Shown: positions 14,308-23,691 of the stretch, piece by piece
Numbering within the stretch: the first letter of the stretch is position 1
Layout: every line of letters starts with the position of its first letter
Source: Bacteroidia bacterium
Lineage (GTDB): Bacteria; Bacteroidota; Bacteroidia; Bacteroidales; Azobacteroidaceae
Assembly: GCA_025996815.1 (NCBI GenBank)
Contig: BNTT01000014.1
Location: forward strand, 1-37,369
DNA length: 37,369 nucleotides
Reading direction: 5' to 3'
Position numbers and translations under genes: made by a program
The notes under the pieces: model-generated
What the model was told of the DNA's origin: nothing
The model's input: the letters and a program-made list of their open reading frames with translations, nothing else
Databases searched by the model: none

Positions 14308-14952
14308 ATGAATAAATTTATTTTGGCAGACAATCAATATATCACCCGCGAGGGAGTTAGTGCTTTGTTGAGGCAGTCCGTGTCGGCGGATGCCGTCGTT
14401 GAAGCCGCTTCGCGCGTGGAGTTGATACGGCAGTTGGAAAAACATCCCAAAGCCGTTGTGGTGCTCGATTATACGCTTTTCGATTTATCGGATTCGCAAC
14501 TGATGAATATGCGGCAGAAATATGCGTCATCGTCGTGGCTACTGTTTTCGGACGAACTCTCGACGCATTTTTTACGGCAGGTGTTGCTCTCCGACCAGCA
14601 ATTTGGGGTAGTGATGAAGACCGATACGAAAGCCGACATTCTCAAGGCATTGCAGCAGACTGCCGAGGGCAAGCCCTATCTGTGCGACCTCGCTGCGCAG
14701 GTGTTGCAAGACAGTATGCCGGCGCAAAACCGCCAACAAGACCTCCTCACAATCCGCGAACAGATGGTGCTACACGAAATCGCTCTGGGCAAAACCACCA
14801 AAGAGATAGCCGACGAGCACAACATCAGTTTCCACACCATCAACACCCACCGCAAAAACATTTTCCACAAGCTGGAAGTAAACAACCTGCACGAAGCCAC
14901 CAAATACGCCCTCCGCGCCGGCATCATCGACTTGGCGGAATATTGCATTTAA
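14308..14952 (+). CDS. LuxR/NarL-type response regulator (orphan)
   Basis: A 214-residue regulator. The receiver-like domain (about 3-120) has VVVLDYTLF with D54 as the likely phosphoacceptor and K104 (VMKTDTKAD) near the conserved lysine position. The acidic pair near the N-terminus is only partly present (ADNQ). The C-terminal LuxR helix-turn-helix (about 145-205) is clear: [20 protein letters not shown], then [19 protein letters not shown]. No histidine kinase is adjacent, so it is an orphan. In Bacteroidota such regulators pair with kinases elsewhere. The last gene is followed by the convergent HEPN/MNT pair. Confidence 0.9.
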   Translation: MNKFILADNQYITREGVSALLRQSVSADAVVEAASRVELIRQLEKHPKAVVVLDYTLFDLSDSQLMNMRQKYASSSWLLFSDELSTHFLRQVLLSDQQFGVVMKTDTKADILKALQQTAEGKPYLCDLAAQVLQDSMPAQNRQQDLLTIREQMVLHEIALGKTTKEIADEHNISFHTINTHRKNIFHKLEVNNLHEATKYALRAGIIDLAEYCI

Positions 14953-15003
14953 CTGCACAGAGCCTCCGCCGAACCGGGCACGTTGTTCTGATGTAATTCA
15001 ATA

Positions 15004-15318
15004 TCAATTGGTTATTTCCACTCCGGTACGCTGAATTTCGTCAAGAAATCCGGAAAAATCGGTGTCACGGGCAATCACGTGAGGTTCTATGCGAAAATCA
15101 ACCTGTTCAGTTAATTTCCAAATCGGAGGGATAACCTTGAAAAAATCTCCCTCAAAGTGGCTAACCACCATCGCAACATCAATATCGCTATGTTCGCGAG
15201 GTGTTCCTTTGGCATACGAGCCAAAAAGATATACCTTTTCTATTTTCATCGGGAAATCCTTTTGTACTAAAGCTTTATATTCTTTCACTTTGCCAATAAT
15301 ATCTTCTCTTTTATCCAT
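15004..15318 (-). CDS. MNT-type nucleotidyltransferase (antitoxin-like)
   Basis: A 104-residue minimal nucleotidyltransferase. The catalytic signature GS (33-34), a glycine, then SDID with D45 and D47 is intact (LFGSYAKGT, then REHSDIDVAM). Together with the overlapping HEPN gene upstream it forms a HEPN/MNT module. In characterised pairs the HEPN protein is an RNase toxin that MNT neutralises by AMPylation. Applying that here is inference. Its start overlaps the end of the HEPN frame by 34 bp, which suggests coupled translation and a fixed ratio. Confidence 0.9.
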   Translation of the reverse strand: MDKREDIIGKVKEYKALVQKDFPMKIEKVYLFGSYAKGTPREHSDIDVAMVVSHFEGDFFKVIPPIWKLTEQVDFRIEPHVIARDTDFSGFLDEIQRTGVEITN

Positions 15319-15689
15319 TGCTGTAATGTTATTGCTTGTTCCAACAATTCAACACACTTCAAATGTGTCAAACTTTTTGATATTTCTGTCTTATATTCGG
15401 GATAACGCGCCTCAATGTTGAGTGGGTCTATTGCCCGAATGTAGTCTTTTTGGTCATCGCTCAACATCTCAAAAAGACCACTCTGCTGGGCTAAGTAAGA
15501 CAATTTATGGGTGTATGGCGGTGTATCATCCTTCAACAGAAGGTACCCTGCTTTCAATATTTTTTCAATCGCTTGGTGGCACATAAAAGCCACATACAAG
15601 AAATGACCGCCATGCAACAACGTCCTTCCAACTTTCAAATCTTCATCTGACAGGTCTATCCAATATTTAACTTTATCCTCGTTTGCCAT
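15285..15689 (-). CDS. HEPN domain protein (toxin-like partner of MNT)
   Basis: A 134-residue all-helical HEPN protein. The start at 15689 follows a TACCTTTG box and gives the usual length. A longer frame to 15791 would cross that promoter. The family core is visible: AFMCHQAIEKILKAGYLL, then DDTPPYTHKLSYLA and IEARYPEYK near the C-terminal half. The RNase-type Rx4-6H motif is not obvious to me, so this may belong to the larger pfam05168-like group of uncertain activity rather than the HepT RNase group. Gene order HEPN then MNT with overlap is the standard arrangement of these modules. Confidence 0.88.
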   Translation of the reverse strand: MANEDKVKYWIDLSDEDLKVGRTLLHGGHFLYVAFMCHQAIEKILKAGYLLLKDDTPPYTHKLSYLAQQSGLFEMLSDDQKDYIRAIDPLNIEARYPEYKTEISKSLTHLKCVELLEQAITLQQWIKEKILLAK

Positions 15690-15713
15690 ATAGCATTTCC
15701 GTGTATCTTGCTG

Positions 15714-15721
15714 CAAAGGTA
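15714..15721 (-). promoter_or_regulatory. -7 promoter element, HEPN/MNT operon
   Basis: TACCTTTG on the minus strand, 24 bp before the HEPN ATG at 15689. Confidence 0.6.
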
Positions 15722-15867
15722 CTGATATTTTTCCACAAAACAAGCAGCACCTGCGCAGAAATTTTCCGCAGTTACTAATTGAACTTACCAAAATTTCAGA
15801 AAAAGTGGTTTAATGGGAGTTGTTTTTCAGGGGCTATTTTAAAGTCCGACCTTATGAAAAAATTTTG

Positions 15868-15875
15868 TACCTTTG
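15868..15875 (+). promoter_or_regulatory. -7 promoter element, PBP1A
   Basis: TACCTTTG, 24 bp before the ATG at 15900. It overlaps the TTG at 15873, which excludes that codon as a real start. Confidence 0.65.
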
Positions 15876-15899
15876 CACCAATTATTTTTATTGATATTT

Positions 15900-18305
15900 A
15901 TGGGTCAAATGGCTATAAAGGAAGACATAAAAAGGAAAAAGGGAAAAAAGAAGGCGTTCATAAGCGCGAAGGTGGGGGCTGTGATTATCAAATGGCTGTG
16001 GATAATGTATGGGGTCGTTTTGCTGTCCATCGTGCTGGGCTTTTTCTTGATTGCTCGCGGCTGGATAGGCTGGGTGGGCACTATGCCGGATGTTTCAGAC
16101 CTTGAAAATCCGATTGACAAGTATGCCACGCAGATACTCTCGGCGGACAATGTGAATATGGGCACCTATTCGCTCAAAAACAGCAATCGCGTGTATGCCA
16201 ACTACGACGACCTCTCGCCCTACATCACCAAGGCGTTGGTGGCAACGGAAGATGCCCGCTTCGAGAGCCATTCGGGTATCGATGTGTATGCCTTGATGCG
16301 CGCAGTGCTCACGCTGGGGCGCTCCGGCGGGGGGAGCACGATTACGCAGCAACTCGCCAAGCAACTGTATTCCGCCACGGCGAGCAATACCTTGCAGCGT
16401 GCCCTTCGGAAGCCTATCGAGTGGGTTATCGCCGTTCAATTGGAGCGTTTCTACACCAAGCACGAGATTATCAATATGTATCTCAACCAGTTTGATTTCC
16501 TCTACAATGCGGTGGGCATCGAATCGGCGTGCTGGGTCTATTTTGGCAAAAAGCCGAAGGCAGTGACGATACAGGAGGCTGCAACGCTGATTGGGATGTG
16601 CAAAAATCCCTCCTATTACAATCCGATTCGGAAGCCCGACCGCACAAAAGGGCGGCGAAATGTGGTCCTGGATTTGATGTGCAAGCATCATTTCATCACC
16701 AAAGCGCAGCGCGACGCTGCCAAGGCATCGCCAATGCTGGTCAATTTTCATAAAGCAGACCATAAGGAAGGGATTGCACCCTATTTCAGGGAATATCTGC
16801 GCCTCACGATGAACGCGAAGCAGCCCAAACGCACGGACGACAAATACCGGTTCGACTCCAATCGCTTTCCCGACGATTCCGTGGCGTGGAAAAACAACCC
16901 GCTGTATGGCTGGTGCAACAAAAACACCAAGAAAGACGGCACCCATTATAATATCGCATCCGATGGGCTGAAAATCTACACAACCATTGATTCGCGGATG
17001 CAGCAATACGCCGAAGAGGCTGTGGCAGAGCACGTTGGAGGCTTTTTGCAGCCCGCCTTTTTCCGCGAAAAAGCGAAAAGTAAAACCGCCCCGTTCGACA
17101 GCGATTTGACCCAGGAGGAGTTGGATGCCATCATGGACAGGGCTATTCGACAAACCGACCGCTACCGTGCTCTCAAAAAAGATGGCGTGTCTGACGCAAA
17201 AATCCGGAACATTTTTAATACAAAAGTGCCGATGGAGATTTTTTCGATGTCGGGCGTGAGAGACACCGTAATGACCCCAAGCGACTCTATACGCCACATG
17301 AAAATGTTTCTGCAAGCGGGTTTTATGGCAATGGATTCGCATTCGGGACATGTGAAGGCATACGTGGGCGGCACCAATTTTCAGAATTTCCAATACGATA
17401 TGGTAACGCAGGGGCGGCGACAGGTTGGCTCCACGGTCAAGCCATTCCTCTATTCGATGGCGATGGAGAGCGGATTTTCGCCTTGCAGCCAGATGCGCCA
17501 TGTGCAGCAGACGCTTTTGGGCGAAAATGGCGAGCCGTGGTCGCCCAAAAATGCCGTTTCATCACACATCGGCGAACTCGTGAGCGTGCGCTGGGGGTTG
17601 CAGAACTCCGACAATTGGGTTACGACCTACCTGATGGGGCAAATGTCGCCCTACGCATTCAAGCGGCTGCTGGTGTCTTACGGGCTGTCGGAGCCTATCA
17701 CACCCGTTCCGGCACTCTGTCTGGGCGTTTGTGATGCCACTATCGAACAAATGGTGTCGGCTTATTCCGCCTTCGACAACGGCGGCATTCGCATCGACCC
17801 GGTGTATGTGACCCGCATCGAAGACCGCAATGGCAATGTGTTGTCGCAATTCGCCGCCCAATCGCACGAAATCATCAACGAGAGAGCCAGCTACCAGATG
17901 CTGAGTATGCTTCAGAGCGTGATGGACGGCGGCACAGGCAGTGGGATGCGCAATCGGCAGGGCGTATATGTGCCCATGGGCGGCAAAACAGGCACCACGC
18001 AAAGTAATTCCGACTGCTGGTTTGTCGGCTTCACGCCCTCGCTGGTGGGCGGCTGCTGGGTGGGCGGCACCGAACGCTCCATCCACTTCGACTCGATGAA
18101 CGAAGGTCAAGGTGCCCGCGCAGCCCTCCCCGTGATGGGTATCTTCCTGAAAAAAGTTTTTGCCGACAATAAATTGGGCTATTCTTCCATCGAAACATTC
18201 CGCGTGCCCGAAAAATACAGCGACCCCTGCGCCGGTGCCGGCAGAAACGATTACATACCCCCGAAATCAAATTCAGAGGGCGTGATGGATGATATTTTTA
18301 ATTGA
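15900..18305 (+). CDS. Penicillin-binding protein 1A family (bifunctional transglycosylase/transpeptidase)
   Basis: Polymerises and cross-links peptidoglycan at the inner membrane. The 801-residue protein has a basic N-terminus, one membrane segment (about residues 30-55), a GT51 transglycosylase domain with the catalytic glutamate E117 in ATEDARFESHSG and GGSTITQQLAKQL, and a transpeptidase with S511/K514 (GSTVKPF), an SDN motif and K696 in GGKTGT. All active-site residues are present. The start at 15900 is chosen because the promoter box lies just upstream; the ATG at 15909 is an alternative. The M28 peptidase follows 7 bp downstream and may be co-transcribed. Confidence 0.95.
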   Translation: MGQMAIKEDIKRKKGKKKAFISAKVGAVIIKWLWIMYGVVLLSIVLGFFLIARGWIGWVGTMPDVSDLENPIDKYATQILSADNVNMGTYSLKNSNRVYANYDDLSPYITKALVATEDARFESHSGIDVYALMRAVLTLGRSGGGSTITQQLAKQLYSATASNTLQRALRKPIEWVIAVQLERFYTKHEIINMYLNQFDFLYNAVGIESACWVYFGKKPKAVTIQEAATLIGMCKNPSYYNPIRKPDRTKGRRNVVLDLMCKHHFITKAQRDAAKASPMLVNFHKADHKEGIAPYFREYLRLTMNAKQPKRTDDKYRFDSNRFPDDSVAWKNNPLYGWCNKNTKKDGTHYNIASDGLKIYTTIDSRMQQYAEEAVAEHVGGFLQPAFFREKAKSKTAPFDSDLTQEELDAIMDRAIRQTDRYRALKKDGVSDAKIRNIFNTKVPMEIFSMSGVRDTVMTPSDSIRHMKMFLQAGFMAMDSHSGHVKAYVGGTNFQNFQYDMVTQGRRQVGSTVKPFLYSMAMESGFSPCSQMRHVQQTLLGENGEPWSPKNAVSSHIGELVSVRWGLQNSDNWVTTYLMGQMSPYAFKRLLVSYGLSEPITPVPALCLGVCDATIEQMVSAYSAFDNGGIRIDPVYVTRIEDRNGNVLSQFAAQSHEIINERASYQMLSMLQSVMDGGTGSGMRNRQGVYVPMGGKTGTTQSNSDCWFVGFTPSLVGGCWVGGTERSIHFDSMNEGQGARAALPVMGIFLKKVFADNKLGYSSIETFRVPEKYSDPCAGAGRNDYIPPKSNSEGVMDDIFN

Positions 18306-18312
18306 TATTGAT

Positions 18313-19776
18313 ATGAATAAAAAATTTGCAATTCATTTGTTGATTGGCATCGCCTTAGTTGGGGTGCAGGGTGCTTATGCCCAAACGACGCTTAAAGAGC
18401 GGTTGGAGCAGCACGTTTATACGCTGGCGGATGATTCCTTACGCGGGCGTAAAGCCGGCTCGGAGTATGCGCGAAAAGCGGCTGAATATGTTGTGGCGCA
18501 ATGGAAAGAAATCGGGATAGAGCCTTATCAGGCAGATAATTATTTTCAACCGTTTATCAAAGACGAAAGTAATTACCGGAATATTATCGGCATCCTGCGT
18601 GGAAACGACCCAACGCTGAGTGATGAATATATTGTGGTGGGAGCGCACTACGACCACATAGGTGTCAAGACGGATGACAATGGAAATACCAAAATCTACA
18701 ACGGCGCAGACGATAATGCCTCCGGCGTGGCAACCATCACCGAGATGGCGCGCCGGTTAAAAGAACAGCAAGGCTCGCTCCGGCGAAGCATCATTCTGAT
18801 TGCCTTTGACGGGGAAGAATTAGGGCTCTACGGCTCCCGTGCGTTTGTCAAAAACCCGATTGTTCCGCTCGAAAAAATCCGCCTGATGCTCAGCGTAGAT
18901 ATGGTAGGCTGGTATAAAGCAAGCGGCTATGTGAAATATCAAGGCAGTGGCACCATTGCAGGGGGAAAAAACTTGCTGTTGGATGCCGCACTTGCCCCCA
19001 ATGGTCTGCACGTAACAACCCAAAGTTTTGAAAACAGCGTGCTGACCGCAACCGATACCGAAGCCTTTGCCAAACAAGGTATTCCCACATTGGCGGTTAC
19101 AACCGGACTGAAGTCGCCTTATCACAAGCCGGAAGATGATGCCGACTTAATTGATTATGACGGGATGGTGCTGATTACCGAACATTTGACATCACTCGTG
19201 CAACACGTTTCCGAAGATGCGGATTATCGTGCGTCCGGAAAAGTCGCCAAAAAACACAGATACCACAGGAATGGTGCCGTTTTCGGATTATCCGCCAATA
19301 TAGGCTCCAATAACCACTATTATACCGGCGGCGCGGTGAACGGAAAACCCGGCGGTGCGTATGGAATCGGGCTTATGGCGCAATATGAGTGGGGAGTGTA
19401 TGCCATTCGTTCCGAAGCATTTTACGACTATGTTACGGGCAAACATCCCAAAGGCACGATAAAAACAAATGCAATCACCATTCCGGTAAGTTTTGTTTTG
19501 CAAACACCCCGGCAGTCGGTAGGCGTAGACGCTTTTTTCGGCGGATATTACAGCCACAAATTCAGCGGCAAACAAGGCGATAAAGACCTCGACTTCCAAC
19601 AGGATTTTTATCGCAATGAGGGCGGATTAAATTTGGGTGCCGGCTTACATTTTGGAGACTTCAAAATCGGTTACAACGGCAGAATAGCTCTAACCAATTT
19701 TACTCGCCGCAAAAATGAGAATGATGCCCATCTCCAAAATTACGCATTTTACCTGACACTGACCTATTTATTCTAA
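18313..19776 (+). CDS. M28 family zinc peptidase with C-terminal outer-membrane beta-barrel-like domain
   Basis: The start at 18313 gives a clean signal peptide (MNKKFAIHLLIGIALVGVQG, cut near AYAQ). Residues about 25-310 form an M28 aminopeptidase with every zinc ligand and catalytic residue: H112 and D114 (GAHYDH), D133 (NGADDNASG), E168/E169 (DGEELG), D196 (SVDMVGW) and H271 (YHKPEDD). The remaining about 165 residues alternate short aromatic beta strands and turns (GAYGIGLMAQYEWGVYAIRS) and end in a terminal phenylalanine (YLTLTYLF), as outer-membrane barrels do. A peptidase fused to an OMP-type barrel is unusual. It might hold the enzyme at the outer membrane. Confidence 0.88.
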   Translation: MNKKFAIHLLIGIALVGVQGAYAQTTLKERLEQHVYTLADDSLRGRKAGSEYARKAAEYVVAQWKEIGIEPYQADNYFQPFIKDESNYRNIIGILRGNDPTLSDEYIVVGAHYDHIGVKTDDNGNTKIYNGADDNASGVATITEMARRLKEQQGSLRRSIILIAFDGEELGLYGSRAFVKNPIVPLEKIRLMLSVDMVGWYKASGYVKYQGSGTIAGGKNLLLDAALAPNGLHVTTQSFENSVLTATDTEAFAKQGIPTLAVTTGLKSPYHKPEDDADLIDYDGMVLITEHLTSLVQHVSEDADYRASGKVAKKHRYHRNGAVFGLSANIGSNNHYYTGGAVNGKPGGAYGIGLMAQYEWGVYAIRSEAFYDYVTGKHPKGTIKTNAITIPVSFVLQTPRQSVGVDAFFGGYYSHKFSGKQGDKDLDFQQDFYRNEGGLNLGAGLHFGDFKIGYNGRIALTNFTRRKNENDAHLQNYAFYLTLTYLF

Positions 19777-19866
19777 CTGTCGGGGCGAAACAGGCGCGAC
19801 GAGCGGGGTTGGCAAAATTTATTTGAAAAAAATCAGAAAAAACTTGCACGGTACAAAAAAAAGTTA

Positions 19867-19874
19867 TACCTTTG
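19867..19874 (+). promoter_or_regulatory. -7 promoter element, tRNA-Arg
   Basis: TACCTTTG 24 bp upstream of the tRNA 5' end. Confidence 0.6.
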
Positions 19875-19898
19875 CACCCTGTAATGTTGATAACAAGA

Positions 19899-19972
19899 GG
19901 CCGCGTAGCTCAACTGTATAGAGTAGCTGACTACGGATCAGCCGGTTGCAGGTTAGAATCCTGCCGCGGTCA
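19899..19972 (+). tRNA. tRNA-Arg (anticodon ACG)
   Basis: A full cloverleaf of 74 nt. The acceptor stem is GGCCGCG with CGCGGTC (one G.T). The D stem is GCTC/GAGT. The anticodon stem GCTGA/TCAGC encloses the loop CTACGGA with anticodon ACG. The T stem is GCAGG/CCTGC with loop TTAGAAT. The discriminator base is A and CCA is not encoded. ACG arginine tRNA is normally edited to ICG by TadA. Confidence 0.93.
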
Positions 19973-19977
19973 CAAAG

Positions 19978-20011
19978 AAAAACCTGATTTTCTATTGAAA
20001 ATCAGGTTTTT
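19978..20011. terminator. Bidirectional intrinsic terminator between the two tRNA genes
   Basis: A perfect 15-bp stem (AAAAACCTGATTTTC 19978-19992 with 19997-20011) around a TATT loop, with T-runs on both strands. It follows tRNA-Arg by five bases and, read on the other strand, lies 33 bp past tRNA-Leu, so it can end both convergent transcripts. Confidence 0.85.
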
Positions 20012-20043
20012 CCCAATTAAAATGAAAAAAAATTTTATGAACG

Positions 20044-20127
20044 TACCCGGGACGAGATTTGAACTCACACACCGTAACCGGCACCACCCCCTCAAAGTGG
20101 CGTGTCTACCAATTCCACCACCCGGGC
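20044..20127 (-). tRNA. tRNA-Leu (anticodon GAG)
   Basis: An 84-nt class II tRNA on the minus strand. The acceptor is GCCCGGG with CCCGGGT (G.T at the end). The D arm is TGGTGGAATTGGTAGACA. The anticodon stem CCACT/GGTGG encloses loop TTGAGGG with anticodon GAG, followed by a long variable arm and the T arm GTTCAAATC. CCA is not encoded. Confidence 0.93.
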
Positions 20128-20137
20128 TTTTCGGCTG

Positions 20138-20145
20138 CAAAGGTA
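20138..20145 (-). promoter_or_regulatory. -7 promoter element, tRNA-Leu
   Basis: TACCTTTG on the minus strand, 10 bp upstream of the mature tRNA-Leu 5' end. Confidence 0.6.
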
Positions 20146-20166
20146 CGAACTTTTTTTGAATTACCA

Positions 20167-20889
20167 ATGAAAATGAAGAAAATTATAAAGAAAATTTTTA
20201 GTCCGCTCAAAGCCCTGCTGTCGCTGTTTTACCCGTCGCTCTGCGTGGGGTGCAGCGATGCGCTGATGCAAAATGAGCAATTTTTGTGCGTAGATTGCCT
20301 CCTTAATCTGCCGAAAACAAACTATCACCGCCGCGATGCCGCCGACAACCCCGCTGTTGACCGATTTGCGGGGAAAATTCCCGTGCAGCAGGCTGTTTCT
20401 TACCTCTATTACAGCAAAGAGGGGCTGGGGCAAAAGGTGGTTGCCGCCATAAAATACCACGGCGACACCGCTCTGGGTGCTTGGATGGGCGGCTATCTGG
20501 CGCGCGAATTGGCGGCATCCGCCTTTTTCGCCGATGTTGATTTCATCATTCCCGTGCCGCTGCACCCCCAAAAACTCAAAAAGAGAGGCTACAATCAGGC
20601 TGAAATCGTGGCGAGAGGCATCTCTGAGGTGGCACACATCCCGTTGGAAACGCAAAATCTCTACCGCGAGAGAGCCAACACCACTCAGACGAAAAAAAGC
20701 AGCTTTGAACGCTGGCAAAACACCCTGGGCATTTTCAATGTGCACGACCCGCAACTGTTTGAAAACAAATGCGTTATCCTGTTCGACGATGTGCTGACGA
20801 CGGGTGCCACCCTCGAAGCCTGCGCCCACGCCCTGCTGCAATGCAAAAACATCCGCCTGCGCATCCTTACCCTCGCGGTGACGGCATAA
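20167..20889 (+). CDS. comF: ComF family protein (phosphoribosyltransferase-like)
   Basis: A 240-residue ComF/GntX protein associated with uptake or use of external DNA. The N-terminal zinc ribbon has C26, C29, C41 and C44 (CVGC and CVDC). The C-terminal phosphoribosyltransferase domain carries the PRPP loop VILFDDVLTTGAT with D207/D208. The start at 20167 is preferred, since the longer frame to 20059 runs through the tRNA-Leu gene. ATG at 20173 is an alternative. No promoter of its own is obvious on this strand. The RsmF-like gene downstream has its own promoter. Confidence 0.92.
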   Translation: MKMKKIIKKIFSPLKALLSLFYPSLCVGCSDALMQNEQFLCVDCLLNLPKTNYHRRDAADNPAVDRFAGKIPVQQAVSYLYYSKEGLGQKVVAAIKYHGDTALGAWMGGYLARELAASAFFADVDFIIPVPLHPQKLKKRGYNQAEIVARGISEVAHIPLETQNLYRERANTTQTKKSSFERWQNTLGIFNVHDPQLFENKCVILFDDVLTTGATLEACAHALLQCKNIRLRILTLAVTA

Positions 20890-20903
20890 AAACAAATTAT
20901 TCG

Positions 20904-20911
20904 TATCTTTG
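20904..20911 (+). promoter_or_regulatory. -7 promoter element, RsmF-like gene
   Basis: TATCTTTG ends 9 bp before the ATG at 20921. The expected start of transcription is about 5 bp from the start codon. Confidence 0.6.
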
Positions 20912-20920
20912 CGCTGAATT

Positions 20921-22123
20921 ATGACAGCAACAGAAATGAAACTCCCCGCCGAATTTGTCGCGCGCACCAAAGCATTGCTGGGCGATGAATGGGACGCTTT
21001 TGAGGCGGCATTGAACGCCGAAAGCCCGACGAGCATTCGCCTCAATCCGTTCAAAAACGGCGATGCCGTGCGCCAAACACTGCCGTTGGGCGAACGAGTG
21101 CCGTGGGCTTCCAATGCCTTCTATTTGGCTGAACGCCCGGTGTTTACGCTCGACCCGCTGTTTCACGCGGGTTGCTATTATGTGCAGGAAGCCTCGTCGA
21201 TGTCGCTGGAAGATGTCCTCCGGCGGCAGGTTACGGAACCGGTGCGCGTGCTGGATTTGTGCGCCGCGCCGGGTGGAAAATCGACGCAACTGTCGGCTGT
21301 GCTGCCTGTGGGGAGCCTTTTGGTCGCCAACGAAGTCATTCGGTCGCGCGCCAATATCCTGTCGGAAAATCTCACCAAGTGGGGCAATCCGCACACGATT
21401 GTTACCAACAACGCTCCCGCGGAAATCGGTCGGCTCGGCGCATTTTTCGATGTCGTGGTGGTGGATGCCCCCTGTTCGGGCGAGGGGATGTTTCGCAAAG
21501 ACCCCGCCTCCATCGGCGAATGGTCGGTCGCGAATGTCCAACAGTGCGCCGAGCGGCAACGGCGCATTGTGGCTGATGTGTGGGCGGCGTTGCGCACGGG
21601 GGGACTGCTCATTTACAGCACGTGCACCTACAATCGCGAGGAAAACGAGGATAATATTGACCATATATGTCGCGAATTGGGGGCTTCGGTGGTGGAAGAG
21701 CCGCGCCGTTTTATGCCGCACCGCACCAAGGGCGAGGGATTTTTTATTGCGGCTATGCGAAAGGAAGGGCTTGCGGGTGAGCGCCTGCAAGGCAATGACA
21801 AAAAATTGAAAGAGCGGCTAAAAATTGTGTCATCAGGCGTGCCTCCGGGCGCGATGAAGGGCAAAGATTTCATCCCGTCGCACAGTTTGGCGATGTCGTG
21901 CGACTTGTTGCCCGATGCCTTCCCGCGGTGGGAATTGGATAAAACAACCGCCTTGCACTTTTTGAAGGCAGAGGCGTTGCAAAACGTGCCGGAAAATTTG
22001 CCAAGAGGCTATGTCTTAGCCACTTATCTCGACTGTCCGTTGGGATTTGTCAAAAATATCGGCACGCGCGCGAATAATCTTTACCCCAAAGAGTGGCGCA
22101 TAAGGATGCCGCTGCCCGTTTAA
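20921..22123 (+). CDS. RsmB/RsmF (NOL1/NOP2/Sun) family RNA cytosine-5 methyltransferase
   Basis: Probably methylates a cytosine of 16S rRNA using S-adenosylmethionine. The SAM loop is [15 protein letters not shown], motif IV is [12 protein letters not shown] and motif VI is [15 protein letters not shown], giving both catalytic cysteines of the m5C RNA methyltransferase family. The C-terminal part ([20 protein letters not shown]) resembles the RsmF tail (PUA-like). With 400 residues it is shorter than E. coli RsmF (about 480 aa), mainly at the C-terminus. Its last bases overlap the stop of the convergent prfC by 4 bp. Confidence 0.9.
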   Translation: MTATEMKLPAEFVARTKALLGDEWDAFEAALNAESPTSIRLNPFKNGDAVRQTLPLGERVPWASNAFYLAERPVFTLDPLFHAGCYYVQEASSMSLEDVLRRQVTEPVRVLDLCAAPGGKSTQLSAVLPVGSLLVANEVIRSRANILSENLTKWGNPHTIVTNNAPAEIGRLGAFFDVVVVDAPCSGEGMFRKDPASIGEWSVANVQQCAERQRRIVADVWAALRTGGLLIYSTCTYNREENEDNIDHICRELGASVVEEPRRFMPHRTKGEGFFIAAMRKEGLAGERLQGNDKKLKERLKIVSSGVPPGAMKGKDFIPSHSLAMSCDLLPDAFPRWELDKTTALHFLKAEALQNVPENLPRGYVLATYLDCPLGFVKNIGTRANNLYPKEWRIRMPLPV

Positions 22124-23691
22124 AATTCCGAACTGAAATGAAATCTTATTTTGGGAAAATCCTGTTGAGCCATTTGCAGGACGTAGTTCGAATCCGCAAG
22201 GAACACATTCCTGCCCTGCTTGTCGGTCGCCATAAATTGATATTTGCGCCGCTTGAAATCGTAGAGAACTTCGGGCAAATCGCACTCAATCCAACACGCT
22301 TTGTAGAGGTGAAGCGGCTCCCAACGGCATTGTGCGCCGTATTCGTGGAGCAGGCGGTATTGGATGACCTCAAATTGGAGTTGCCCCACCGTGCCGATGA
22401 TTTTTCGCCCGTTGAATTGGTTGGTAAACAACTGTGCCACACCCTCGTCCATCAGTTGGTCGATGCCTTTGGTGAGTTGCTTGGTCTTCATCGGGTCGGC
22501 GTTTTCGATGTATTTAAACATCTCCGGCGAGAAGCTCGGCAAGCCCTTGAAATGCAGCACCTCGCCCGCCGTGAGCGTGTCGCCAATCTTGAAATTGCCC
22601 GTGTCGGGCAGCCCGATGATGTCGCCGGCATACGCCTCATCCACAGTTTCCTTCTTCTGCGCCATAAAAGCGGTGGCTTGCGAAAATTTCATCAGTTTGT
22701 CGAAACGCACGTGCCTGTAATTGGTGTTGCGCTCAAATTTGCCCGAACAAATCTTCAAAAAGGCGATACAACTGCGATGATTGGGGTCCATATTGGCGTG
22801 AATTTTGAAAATGAAGCCGGAAAAGGGGTCATTTTCGGGGTCAACCGTCCGCTCCTCAGCCGCAACCGGACGGGGCGACGGCGCAATGCGCACAAAGCAA
22901 TCCAGCAGTTCCTTCACCCCAAAATTGTTCAGTGCCGAGCCGAAAAATACGGGGGCGACATCGCCCGTCAGATACGTTTCGCGGTCGAAAGCGGGATACA
23001 CACCATTGATAAGTTCGAGGTCTTCGCGCAGTTTGGCAGCCAAATCCGCCCCGATTTGCGCATCCAGTTCGGGACTATTGACATCGTTTATCTTCACCGA
23101 TTCAGTGATTGTCTGCTTGCTGGGTGTGTAGAGGTCGAGTTTCTCTTCATAAAGATTGTACACCCCCTTGAATTTCACCCCCATTTCGATGGGCCAACTC
23201 AGCGGGCGGACGTGAATTTGCAGTTCCTCCTCCAACTCGTCCAGCAGGTCGAACGGCTCCTTCCCGTCGCGGTCCATCTTGTTCACAAAAATCATGACCG
23301 GCGTTTTCCTCATCCGGCACACCTCCATCAGTTTGCGCGTCTGCGCTTCCACCCCCTTGGCAATGTCCACCACGATAATCACGCTATCCACAGCCGTCAA
23401 AGTGCGGTAAGTGTCCTCCGCAAAATCCTGATGCCCGGGCGTGTCCAGGATATTGATTTTGTAACCCTCGTAGTCGAATCCCATAACGGAAGTCGCCACG
23501 GAAATGCCGCGCTGCTTCTCAATCTCCATCCAGTCGGAAGTAGCCGTCTTCTTAATCTTGTTCGATTTCACCGCACCGGCAACGTGAATGGCACCGCCGA
23601 AGAGCAGCAACTTCTCGGTGAGTGTAGTCTTCCCCGCATCGGGATGCGAGATGATGGCGAAAGTTCGCCGCTTTTGTATCTCTGTTTTCAT
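22120..23691 (-). CDS. prfC: Peptide chain release factor 3
   Basis: A GTPase that removes RF1/RF2 from the ribosome after termination. The 523-residue protein matches RF3 throughout. The P-loop is HPDAGKTT (16-23), G2 lies in the [11 protein letters not shown] switch I region, G3 is DTPGHQDF, G4 is NKMD, and the second domain and RF3 C-terminal domain ([15 protein letters not shown]) follow. It is the last gene of the minus-strand run and begins one base after the stop of the upstream DUF1016 gene. Its tail overlaps the convergent methyltransferase gene. Confidence 0.96.
   Translation of the reverse strand: MKTEIQKRRTFAIISHPDAGKTTLTEKLLLFGGAIHVAGAVKSNKIKKTATSDWMEIEKQRGISVATSVMGFDYEGYKINILDTPGHQDFAEDTYRTLTAVDSVIIVVDIAKGVEAQTRKLMEVCRMRKTPVMIFVNKMDRDGKEPFDLLDELEEELQIHVRPLSWPIEMGVKFKGVYNLYEEKLDLYTPSKQTITESVKINDVNSPELDAQIGADLAAKLREDLELINGVYPAFDRETYLTGDVAPVFFGSALNNFGVKELLDCFVRIAPSPRPVAAEERTVDPENDPFSGFIFKIHANMDPNHRSCIAFLKICSGKFERNTNYRHVRFDKLMKFSQATAFMAQKKETVDEAYAGDIIGLPDTGNFKIGDTLTAGEVLHFKGLPSFSPEMFKYIENADPMKTKQLTKGIDQLMDEGVAQLFTNQFNGRKIIGTVGQLQFEVIQYRLLHEYGAQCRWEPLHLYKACWIECDLPEVLYDFKRRKYQFMATDKQGRNVFLADSNYVLQMAQQDFPKIRFHFSSEF

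Noticed and set aside
14242..14445. Upstream extension of cysK
   Set aside because: It crosses the TACCTTTG box and overlaps the divergent regulator; CysK length fits the start at 14241.
20059..20166. Upstream extension of comF
   Set aside because: It overlaps the tRNA-Leu gene.
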